Of a stretch of 64,000 nt of DNA, positions 55,806 to 64,000 are shown piece after piece. The stretch comes from Trichobilharzia regenti (lineage: Eukaryota > Platyhelminthes > Trematoda > Strigeidida > Schistosomatidae): the NCBI GenBank assembly GCA_944472135.2, contig CALYDD020000369.1, positions 34,936-98,935 on the forward strand, read 5' to 3'. The stretch's first letter is position 1, and the number at the start of each line of letters is the position of its first letter. A model generated the notes under the pieces. That model was not told where the DNA came from. It did no database searches and was given only the letters and a program-made list of their open reading frames with translations. The translations under genes were made by a program, and so were the position numbers.

Positions 55806-57986
55806 CTACAGTTAGATACTGCTTCTGATATCACAATCATATCTCCCCAGACGTGGCGGACACTCGGGTGTCCACCTTATCAGAGAACGGAGCATACTGC
55901 AAGAAACGCGTCGGGTGACGCAATGAAATTATCTGGCCAGATTGAATGCGACGTAACTTTCCGGTCGACCTCGTTCCAAGGAACATGCTACATCACCAAT
56001 CGTCATGATTTGAACTTGCTCGGTTTTGACTGGATCAAAAAGATGAAACTCTGTGATGTCCTGCTGAACTCAGTTTGTTCCGATGTACAGTGCTCAGATA
56101 GTCCTAAAAACATGTTGATGCATCTGAATTCGACCGCAAAGTTCATCAGTCATCTTCGCACCGAACAAACTGCCGTTTTTCAAGAGTCTCCGGGTTACTG
56201 TACCGTACAAAAAGTCAGACTTTACCTCAAACCTGATGCCAAACCAGTTTTTAGACCAAAACGCCCAGTACCGTATGCCGCATTATCATCCTTTGATGCA
56301 GAGCTGGATCGTTTAGAAAAGTTGAACGTAATCAAGCCAGTCGATTACTCATCCTGGGCAGCCCCCATCTTGGTTGTCAAAAAAGCAAACGGTACCATCA
56401 GACTTTGTGCTGATTTCTCAACAAGACTCAATAATGCCCTTGAATATCAACCGTATCCGCTACCAGTACCGCGAGATCTATTTGTCAAACTGAATGGCGG
56501 TAAATACTTCAGTAAACTTGATCTAGCTGAGGCATACACACAGATCGAGGTCGAAGATGATTCTAAAGAGCTTCTGACAATCAACACCCACAAAGGACTG
56601 TATCAGTTCCAGCGACTTCCATATGGTGTTAAACCTGCTCCTGCTATATTCCAACAGATAATGGATGCAATATTAGCTGGTGTATCGGGGGTGGTCGTTT
56701 ACCTCGATGATATCATAGTCACAGGAGAAACTCAATTCGAACTCTTCAATCGGTTGGATAAAGTCCTGACAATACTCAGTGATTCCGGCTTCCATTTACG
56801 TCCGGATAAGTGCAATTATTTTATGACTCCAGTGAAGTACCTGGGATTCATTTTTGACAAAGATAGTCGCAAACCCGACCCCTCCAGTGTGTCAGCAATT
56901 CAACAGATGCCTGCCCCTAATAATCTCAGTACGTTGCAGTCCTTCCTGGGGATGATCAGTTACTATAGTGCGTTCCTGCCAAATTTACATCGTCTCAGAG
57001 CCCCAATGAATCAGTTGCTCATGAAGAATGCTAAATGGAACTGGTCAGAGGAATGCCAACAAGCTTTCGTCAAGGTCAAGAAATTACTCCAGTTTGACCT
57101 GCTGTTAACACATTACAATCCAAAGCTGGATATAACATTAGCTGCAGATGCGTCCATCCATGGTATTGTCACTGTCATTTCATATGTGTTTCCATACGGT
57201 GTTGAAAAGCTAATAGAATATGCATCGCGAACCTTGACAAAGGTAGAGCAGAATTACAGTCAGGTCGAAAAGGAAGGATTAGCGCTCGTGTTTGGGATTC
57301 AAACTTTCCACAAAATGCTGCTTGGCCGAAAGTTCACACTTTTTACTGATCACAAACCACTATTATCGATTTCTGGCTCCAAGAAAGGTATTCCAGTCTA
57401 TACAGCCAATCAACTCCAACGATGGGCGACTATGCTACTAGGATACGACTTTCAGATCAAGTACAAATCTACAAAAGATTTTGGGAATGCAGATGTCCTC
57501 TCGCGTTTACTCAGCTATAACAAGCCCGCAAAGGAGGACGCTGTGATCACAGGCGTTTCTGTCGATGAAGACGTGTGCCACGTATTGATGACGGCAATAA
57601 ACACTTTACCTGTTTTAGCCGACATGGTTCAACGAGAGACGCAGCGTGACCCGTTATTACACTCAGTTCAACAGTATCTGCGTTGTGGCTGGTCCTCGCG
57701 TATTGATTGTCCAGATTTAAAACAGTTCTATCAACGACGACATTCGTTATCCCTGGTCAATGACTGCATTATGTTTGACAAACGTGTGGTCGTGCCTCGA
57801 AGTCTCCAACAAAAAGTCATGAGTCAACTACATTTTACGCATCCTGGTATTGGCCGTATGAAATCGTTGGCACGCTGTTACGTCTACTGGCCAAATATCG
57901 ATTGTGAATTAGAAGTGATGGTTCGCTCATGTTCTCGCTGTGCGCAGGCTTTGAAAATGCCTATCAAGAAAGACCTACAGCCGTGA
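55806..57986 (+). CDS. Gypsy 2 protease, reverse transcriptase, RNase H and integrase zinc domain
   Basis: Continues in the gag frame after TGA: LQLDTASDITIIS is the protease active site (Asp kept). RT: LCADFSTRLNN, FSKLDLAEAYTQIEV, LPYGVKPAPAIFQ, VVYLDDIIVTG, KYLGFIFD. RNase H: LAADASIHGIVTVISY, EKEGLALVFGIQTFHKML, FTDHKPLLSISG, ADVLSRLL. Integrase H2C2: HFTHPGIGRMKSLARCYVYW and CSRCA. An ATG at 55923 exists, but the protease core lies upstream of it, so translation must come through from gag. The frame ends in a second TGA after KKDLQP. Confidence 0.85.
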   Translation, partial: LQLDTASDITIISPQTWRTLGCPPYQRTEHTARNASGDAMKLSGQIECDVTFRSTSFQGTCYITNRHDLNLLGFDWIKKMKLCDVLLNSVCSDVQCSDSPKNMLMHLNSTAKFISHLRTEQTAVFQESPGYCTVQKVRLYLKPDAKPVFRPKRPVPYAALSSFDAELDRLEKLNVIKPVDYSSWAAPILVVKKANGTIRLCADFSTRLNNALEYQPYPLPVPRDLFVKLNGGKYFSKLDLAEAYTQIEVEDDSKELLTINTHKGLYQFQRLPYGVKPAPAIFQQIMDAILAGVSGVVVYLDDIIVTGETQFELFNRLDKVLTILSDSGFHLRPDKCNYFMTPVKYLGFIFDKDSRKPDPSSVSAIQQMPAPNNLSTLQSFLGMISYYSAFLPNLHRLRAPMNQLLMKNAKWNWSEECQQAFVKVKKLLQFDLLLTHYNPKLDITLAADASIHGIVTVISYVFPYGVEKLIEYASRTLTKVEQNYSQVEKEGLALVFGIQTFHKMLLGRKFTLFTDHKPLLSISGSKKGIPVYTANQLQRWATMLLGYDFQIKYKSTKDFGNADVLSRLLSYNKPAKEDAVITGVSVDEDVCHVLMTAINTLPVLADMVQRETQRDPLLHSVQQYLRCGWSSRIDCPDLKQFYQRRHSLSLVNDCIMFDKRVVVPRSLQQKVMSQLHFTHPGIGRMKSLARCYVYWPNIDCELEVMVRSCSRCAQALKMPIKKDLQP

Positions 57987-58916
57987 CCCAACCCAGGAAA
58001 ACCGTGGTCAAGAATTCACATAGATTTTGCCGGCCCAATCAATGGAAAACATTTTTTTGTGGTAATCGACGCGTATTCCAAGTGGCCGGAGGTTTTCATT
58101 AAGCAAAATACCACAGTGACGATAACATTAAATAAGTTGGTTCAGCTTTTCAGAAGATTTGGTGTTCCAGAGATCATCGTTTCCGATAACGGACCTCAGT
58201 TTACAGCTGAACAATTCAAACAGTGTTGTGAGCGGCTAGGTGTTCAGCATATTCGCAGCGCGCCTTACCATCCTCAGTCAAATGGACAAGCAGAACGTTT
58301 TGTTGATACACTCAAGCGCGTACTTCAGAAGTCAAACGGGGAGGCATCGATAGAGGATGTGTTGCACAATTTCCTCTTCATTTATCGAACCACAACCAAC
58401 CCATCATGCCCAAATCAAACATTTCCCGCACAAGTTATGTTTGGAAGAAGATTACGTACTACTTTGTATACAGTTATCCCCATTCCATCAAGACGGAGCA
58501 AATGTGGTCGAAATAGTGAATTTTGGTTCAATAGACGTCATTGCACCAAGCAAAGAAGTTTCATGGTTGGTCAGTCGGTACTGGTTCGTGATTACATACG
58601 GAGAGATCGCTCATGGGTTTCTGGAGTGATCTTTGGAAGAAAAGGCCAAGTCATCAACAAGGTCAAGGTTGGAGACCTTATTTGGGTCAGGCATGCCAAT
58701 CAAATAAGAAATAGACTGGTTGGTAAACAGTTGAATGATTCCAAATCCGCAGACGTACAATTTGAGCTATTAATAGATACGACGGATCCGAAAACGTCAC
58801 ATGGCAAAAATAGTCGAAACAAAGGCAAAGTGCCCCAGCAGCCAAGGAGATCACAACGACAACCAAGACCGGCAAAGTACCTACAAGTGATTTCGCGATA
58901 CAAAAGCTACCGGTAG
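57987..58916 (+). CDS. Gypsy 2 integrase catalytic core and C-terminus
   Basis: Same frame after the second TGA. PGKPWSRIHIDFAGP carries the first catalytic Asp (HIDF), VSDNGPQFTAEQF the second, and PYHPQSNGQAERF the Glu. The basic C-terminal tail (GKVPQQPRRSQRQPRPAKY) ends at 58916, 20 bp before the 3' LTR. The residue at the TGA is Trp or another amino acid in relatives, by inference. All three catalytic residues are kept. Confidence 0.85.
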   Translation, partial: PNPGKPWSRIHIDFAGPINGKHFFVVIDAYSKWPEVFIKQNTTVTITLNKLVQLFRRFGVPEIIVSDNGPQFTAEQFKQCCERLGVQHIRSAPYHPQSNGQAERFVDTLKRVLQKSNGEASIEDVLHNFLFIYRTTTNPSCPNQTFPAQVMFGRRLRTTLYTVIPIPSRRSKCGRNSEFWFNRRHCTKQRSFMVGQSVLVRDYIRRDRSWVSGVIFGRKGQVINKVKVGDLIWVRHANQIRNRLVGKQLNDSKSADVQFELLIDTTDPKTSHGKNSRNKGKVPQQPRRSQRQPRPAKYLQVISRYKSYR

Positions 58917-58925
58917 CCCTATCTT

Positions 58926-58936
58926 AAAAGGGGAGG
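58926..58936 (+). other. Gypsy 2 polypurine tract
   Basis: AAAAGGGGAGG directly against the 3' LTR, the usual plus-strand primer position. Confidence 0.85.
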
Positions 58937-59247
58937 TGTTAGGAAGAGGCAAAACACATGCAATTATCAGGTCATTATCATGTCTCACTCAAGTTATTAT
59001 CGTGTTATTAACAAGTCGTTGACATGCAATTATCCTGCTTTCTGATTGGACGCTTGCACAATTCCAACTCTCAACCGCATTGATTGATTTTCAGTCTACC
59101 TTATTTTCTGTATAAATACAGTCACTTTTGTCATAATAAATGAACCTGGTTTTACCGCTGATTCTCACGTGTTCTGCTTTACCAGTTAAGTGGGCACTGG
59201 TCAGTAGTTAAGCAGTTACCTCGAGACAAACATCTAGCATCATAACA
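58937..59247 (+). repeat. Gypsy 2 3' LTR
   Basis: 311 bp copy of the 5' LTR; the single difference I see is G at the position where the 5' LTR has A (GGAAGAGGC). Confidence 0.9.
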
Positions 59248-59406
59248 GAAATCAAAGAAATATAGTTTCCCTCCTTATCGTCGAATATGCACGTTTTTCT
59301 CTAAAAAGTTGGAATGAATGCATTTGAGCAGCATAACACTGCATCACTCTTTTGAGTGTAAGTTTCGCCTTCTATAATCTTTAACATAAAACACATTTAA
59401 TGTGAG

Positions 59407-59856
59407 ATGATAAACACACTAAAACTCAAGAACCAGCAACGTTTAGCCTCCACCGCATCATCCCTTAGCAGAATTTGCCTAGTCAATTCCGAGTCAAACT
59501 CGTTTGTAGATAATGTTGCATTTTTGGTATTGATTTTTGAAGTAAGACATAAAATACTGTCGAAAATCAGAAACCATGATATTCTGGGGTTTCTCGATTT
59601 ATCGAATCCACTCGATGATATGACGCTTCATCCTATAGTCATGTGTCTTATTCATCTTGATTTATGCTGTGTGAATATTCGTACGAGAAACAATCCATTA
59701 CTATTGTCACTAAGGAGGAAACAAATAGAAACTCGAAAAGAAGAGATCCACAGAAACCTAACGGCGTCTACTTTACGAGAACTTTCTAACAAAGAACCCT
59801 TCAACAATACAGCTGTATTTCAGACAACTGGTGAACGCATAATAAAGACATTTTAG
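59407..59856 (+). CDS. hypothetical protein or exon
   Basis: 149 codons with a balanced, coding-like composition: a Ser-rich start, ILSKIRNHDILGFLDLSNP, CLIHLDLCCVNIRTRNN and a charged KQIETRKEEIHRNL helix. I do not recognise the family. It starts 160 bp after the Gypsy 2 3' LTR, so a gene here may have been interrupted upstream by the insertion. It could be part of a multi-exon gene with 60476-60802. Confidence 0.35.
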   Translation: MINTLKLKNQQRLASTASSLSRICLVNSESNSFVDNVAFLVLIFEVRHKILSKIRNHDILGFLDLSNPLDDMTLHPIVMCLIHLDLCCVNIRTRNNPLLLSLRRKQIETRKEEIHRNLTASTLRELSNKEPFNNTAVFQTTGERIIKTF

Positions 59857-60475
59857 CGTATTTTGCTCCAAATTATTTGCTCTTCGTAGAGGGCTCATAT
59901 GGTCAGTAATAAACAACCTGAAGAATATAATACGACTTAGCCTTCTTACATATGAAGGCAGGACCGGTTTCGTAATTTTTTTCTCTAATTCGTTGAAGGA
60001 CTGTAGAGCGTTTAGTTAGAGGCTAATCATGATCATATATTGATCATGTGATAAAACTGCATGATTAAAACAATGAGACAACATGCAGAAACGTTCAAGC
60101 ATTTTCGATGGATGGGAATTCTGCCAGGCCAGTGATTCAAAGAGGCCTCTTTGCAAAATCTTGTATATTTGAGTGGGATAGTACACTAATGATGAAGACA
60201 TTTTTTATGGCATGGTGTGATGACATTCACTCCAGAAGAAATTTCTCAACTCTACTGAGTACCTCAATATTTTATTTATCAATGCGGGTATTGAATGATG
60301 TGAATTATAAATTGAAGTAAACTGATTCACCAAAAGTCTGTCCCGAACGGCTTGCCGCTCATTTGGATTTTTTAATGTGGTTTCATTTCTCTGAGATAAA
60401 TGGCTCAATTTTAAAGCCTTTAACTGTTTTTGGCTGACAGATTTTATGAATTAGGGAGAAAAATAGTATGTTTCA

Positions 60476-60802
60476 GTGTGTTGTATACATAGCTCAACAT
60501 TCCGACATACTTTGCGCTGGGGATTTACACACACTTGGTTTCAGCAGCTAGATTTATGGCCTAGTGACTCCTATACTTTGCTTACAGACAGCTGGCAAGC
60601 CCAGAATAGAGGGCTGGTAACTTTACTCAATATAAACAAAACTGCTACTGACACTTCAACGCTCAGTGTTGAGATCCCAGTATTCCATTTGGAATCTATA
60701 CCGCTATTTTTAGACTCACCTCTGGTTTCTCACATTTGTATTTCAGAGGACTTGTCATCATACTCAGCACGTTTTTCTTCACATAGAGGACTAAATATCT
60801 AG
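60476..60802 (+). other. possible coding exon of unknown gene
   Basis: After a TTTCAG acceptor-like site, a frame of about 108 codons stays open: FTHTWFQQLDLWPSDSY, DSWQAQNRGLVTLLNI and ISEDLSSYSARFSSHRGL. Composition looks coding, but no domain is recognised and no Met start is near, so a terminal exon is the best guess. Confidence 0.3.
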
Positions 60803-61479
60803 TTGCAGTAGTCCTGATAGCATTGTAAGTTGTTAAGCAATATGAGAATTATTAGTTGAATTTTTTTGTTCATAATCATTTATTGTGCATAATTCACCTA
60901 ACAGTCGAAGGTTTACCTGTCACACGTTGAGGAGGCCAATATAGACAAGGAAAATGATGAACTGATCGAATTTAGCGGAGGTACTTCATGTCATCCCAAA
61001 TAATTAGTAGTACGAATGACTTGTCACATAATAGTGAAATCGTTACTAATTATTGAATGTAAAGTCAGAGTGAGAATTCAATTCAGGTGAATCAACTCAA
61101 AAGTGTTTTTACTGAAATTATCTATGAAAACGTCACTTTGTATCACAAAGAGACTTATAAAATCAAACGGCAAACTTATTAGATTCTTTATACCTGCAGG
61201 CGTATGTCACTTTCCTCTAATCACACCTGAAATTCAACAACATGGATTAGTTTCTACTGTATTCTAATGGGTACATAATACTTGAAAAATCCGTATAGTA
61301 TGCATAATTTGTTTTATAGTTCAAGCCGCTTCTTTTTCTTTGTTTCACTGGAAGTTGAGGAAAACAGGTAACTTTTGGAACAAACATCTGACCGAACCTG
61401 ATCACCACAGTTCAGAACTAGAGACATATCACTTCTAATGCAACATAACCTTAGGGGTGAAATCGTTAGAGTAATTAAT

Positions 61480-61760
61480 AATATTACTGTTCCCTTAAAT
61501 TCCCGGAGGAATACAGGGCTTCAGCCGCACGTCTGCATTGCATTCCGTTCTCCACTAACCTTTTCACCTGACTCCACGTTTGCCCACATGCCTTCATTTC
61601 CTCTTCGCATCACCTCCTCCATATCACCATTTCGATGACGACCTACTCGCTGTTTACCACTCAAGTTCCACTGGAGAGTTGGCCTGGCATGTAATGTCAC
61701 TTGATGGTTTTCTATTTCCACCTAGAACATTCTCAGATATTGAATATGCACCTATGCATT
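61480..61760 (-). mobile_element. RTE-type LINE, 3' end fragment
   Basis: On minus: LQWNLSGKQRVGRHRNGDME and a following MWANVESGEKVSGERNAM, equivalent to the GRPRVTWRR and Trp-rich C-terminus at 0.4-0.56 kb. It ends at the shared CCGGAGGAATACAGGGCTTC boundary. Confidence 0.55.
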
Positions 61761-62049
61761 CCAAATATTTCGCCATTCTCCTTTCGAAATCAGTTTGATT
61801 TCCAAGACATACATAGTGATAACGAATGTGTCTGAAGCTAGATTACTCAACCGCCGCTCATATAAATACGAAACTACATAAGCTAGTTTAGCTACCAAGG
61901 ATCATGAGAATTTTCCCTAATTTTTAGGCGTCTACCAGCGAAATCAGAGTTTATGACATTTTCCCAAGATGTACTTATGTCACGGGAGACTAGTTCCAAG
62001 CAAACTCCAGTCCAATTAATTCAGACCATGTCTTCACAAACTGAAAAGC

Positions 62050-62370
62050 ACCAAACCTCGAGTATTCACAATTTGCCATCTCCATGCGTTAAGACATACC
62101 TATGGTGTGTGCGTGATTTACTGGTGAAAAATTTGAATAAAAGAATCCGCAAAAGAACACTTTGTGGGAGGTCCTCTAAACAATATATCAAACGATTGAA
62201 TATAAATGAATAAGTACTGAATAGAAACCGAGTAACAGCTATGGGCAGTCCACTTAGCCCTGCTCTAGCAGATATATTCATATCAAACCTTGAAAGAACA
62301 AAGTTGAAGCATCCAATCCACGAAACATCTTCCTCTCTTTCTTCTGAATGCCAAATGGTAAGAGTTTCCA
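62050..62370 (+). mobile_element. Penelope-like reverse transcriptase fragment
   Basis: Plus strand, in one frame after a TAA: NRNRVTAMGSPLSPALADIF and ISNLERTKLKHP, the AMGSPLSP-LA block typical of Penelope-type RT just before its catalytic YxDD. The preceding 86 codons (61953-62213) may be more of the same element but are less recognisable. Confidence 0.6.
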
Positions 62371-62379
62371 TTGTGTATG

Positions 62380-64000
62380 ATTATTATTTTTCGGAATAGT
62401 GTTTAATATTGCATATTTATGTATGTATATATTTTTAGTGTATGCGTATATTGATCGATTGATTTTTGTTTAAAATCAACTTTGTGCAAGTATGTCAAAA
62501 TTGTTGTTGTAGATATATTTAATAATGTCTTTACCATGTCAGCAGCTGACGAGAAGGCAACAAAATAAAAGATGGTACCATTTTATTCTACTAAAACTGT
62601 AGTTCTCGCTTTGTTCAAACAGTACATTAGTATGATTATTACTGCCTTCGTCGCAACAGCAAATTCGATTTCACTTTGTTCTATGCCGTCTTGTTTAGCT
62701 GGCCACAAGTCTACTCATTGGATTCAAATTCTTCGTCACATAAACTCTTCATTGTCACTTGGAAACCTGAGTCACCGTTTGGTTTTGGAATCTACACGAG
62801 TATATGCTCCATGATGTTACTAAACAAACTTCTCAGTGTATGCCCTATATGTCTCAATTATCCTCTGCTAATTTGTTGGGATAAAGGTTTAAAGATGGTT
62901 CGTCACCAGTGTTCGTTAACTCTGATCATTTCTGGTCATATATCTGGTCTGATCTTTACTATCGAATAAAGATAATAGTTGTTGATGACATACTGCACCA
63001 GACTGTTGCATGTGACACGCTCTGAAGTCTGAAGTATTGAGAAGCAATGAGTTGACTGTAGTGTCGAGGACTTAGCTGATTTTCTCGATGATTAGTTTAC
63101 AAGCCTGTCCTAAATCCAGAAGAAAAGTAGACGAATATAGTAGTGTGGCTAATGTACATACCACAGAAAATCGACTCGATAGCTAGAGAGAAATCAAAAC
63201 ATTCCTACGTGTATATCAATATCATCAAAACAACTTTACTCAGAAACAGAATTCCATTGATACATTCATTTAATCGAATCAGACTCTAAAAAGCTTCACT
63301 ATGCGTCCAATAATACACAGTACACAAAAATTCATACCTTCATGTCTCTCTCTATTTCTCACTTCGCCCACAACATTCATATATCACCATCATCATCATG
63401 TGTCTTGGGTGAATCTGCATCATTTGGAGATTGATTAAGCCATCAGAGTAGAAACGTAGGAGGCACATGTAGGAGTGATAGTGCTATGCAACGTGCTTAC
63501 AAGTCATAAGCACAGAAAGCCAGTTGTTAATAGGAAAATGAGCGTAGCAAAAGATGGGTGTGTTGTTGGTGCGGGAAAGCGTATCAGGCTTGGCTGCTCT
63601 TTGTTAGAGGCTTAACATACGTTTAACGAGTGCGAGAAACTTTCACAGTTCTCTATCTCTGTCATTCGCAAACGCACACACACTATCTCTGTCTGACTGA
63701 ATGTCTGTCTATCCAACTCTATCTCAATTTATCTCTCTCCTTAAAACGAAATCACGACACGCACACATGTGAAAAACACGAAAAATAATGAACATACGCT
63801 ATTACTTTCGTTATCATCTCTTTATAAGCTCTCGGGTTAATTCTGTCCTCAACAGTTTCACTGTGATGAGAAACTGTTCACCTCACCATCATCTGAAGCT
63901 CACGAGGATTGGGAGGAGAACATACCTCCAAAAATCCAAACACACGCACGCAAACGCACAAACACAGATTGAATCACACACTCAGTCACCCTTACCATAT
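62380..64000. other. no gene recognised; CA-rich simple sequence at the end
   Basis: Frames at 62572-62814 and 62676-62969 overlap and show no family. From about 63,650 on, the sequence is rich in ACAC and CTCT simple repeats. Confidence 0.35.

Larger units (their letters stand above)
54355..59247 (+). mobile_element. complete young Gypsy LTR retrotransposon (Gypsy 2)
   Basis: Two 311 bp LTRs (TGTTAGG...ATAACA) that differ at one base by eye flank a 4.27 kb interior with gag, protease, RT, RNase H and integrase in a single frame. A polypurine tract AAAAGGGGAGG immediately precedes the 3' LTR. Flanking 5 bp are CAAAT and GAAAT, an imperfect target duplication. Protease DTASD and RT/integrase motifs suggest a Mag-like Gypsy lineage, distinct from Gypsy 1. 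Two TGA codons interrupt the frame (55803-55805 and 57984-57986). Confidence 0.9.

Noticed and set aside
1..64000. CRISPR-like or bacterial features
   Set aside because: No regularly spaced direct repeats, ribosome binding sites or operons; the genome is clearly eukaryotic.

Overview
This window looks like nuclear DNA of a schistosome or a closely related trematode. It is AT-rich, its coding sequence is split into very short exons, and it is dense in retroelements. The most telling elements are SINE-like units that join a tRNA-like head to a hammerhead ribozyme (the schistosome Sm-alpha type), RTE and CR1 type LINEs, Penelope-like elements with GIY-YIG nucleases, and Gypsy LTR elements. The species assignment is an inference. 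I saw no bacterial-type operons, CRISPR arrays, rRNA or convincing functional tRNA genes.

The main non-transposon content is a dispersed cluster of multi-exon genes for small multi-spanning membrane proteins. I recognise them as a divergent Bax inhibitor-1/Lifeguard (TMBIM) family from hydrophobic pattern and spacing. I find five loci. Locus 1 is on minus, 14.5 to 5.75 kb. Locus 2 is on plus, 17.0 to 19.6 kb. Locus 3 is on plus, 24.6 to 30.0 kb. Locus 4 is on plus, 37.5 to 39.7 kb, 5' half only. Locus 5 is on minus, 42.3 to 41.3 kb, more divergent. Exon lengths and phases agree between loci: 102, 65, about 51-69, 91, 231/234 (213 in locus 5), 33/48 and 165 nt. These exons are invisible to simple ORF calling. 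Several copies carry splice-site or frame lesions, mostly around the small TM1-TM2 loop exon. The 5' halves of loci 1 and 4 form a large inverted duplication.

Repeats by region: an RTE remnant at 0.4-2.9 kb; a scrambled CR1-like element at about 7.4-10.2 kb, inside an intron of locus 1; a 0.66 kb terminal-inverted-repeat element, an Sm-alpha copy and a foldback at 19.9-21.3 kb; tRNA-derived SINEs at 12.1, 25.1, 27.3, 36.4 and 38.0 kb; a palindromic pair of Sm-alpha copies with one shared target-site duplication at 30.4-30.8 kb; a 3'-truncated RTE at 31.8-33.6 kb; head-to-head Penelope pieces at 33.7-34.9 kb and a second Penelope family at 35.7-36.0 kb; a decayed CsRn1-type Gypsy at 42.8-45.5 kb beside the 3' end of an opposite-strand LTR element at 45.9 kb; a second copy of the 34 kb Penelope piece at 48.0-48.9 kb; Penelope family 2 at 51.2-51.5 kb; a young complete Gypsy element at 54,355-59,247 with 311 bp LTRs; and Penelope RT and RTE 3'-end scraps at 61.5-62.4 kb.

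Outside these, a few open frames (15.7-16.0, 54.0, 59.4-59.9 and 60.5-60.8 kb) could be exons of unrecognised genes. All homology statements come from reading the sequence and from knowledge of the families. No search was run.
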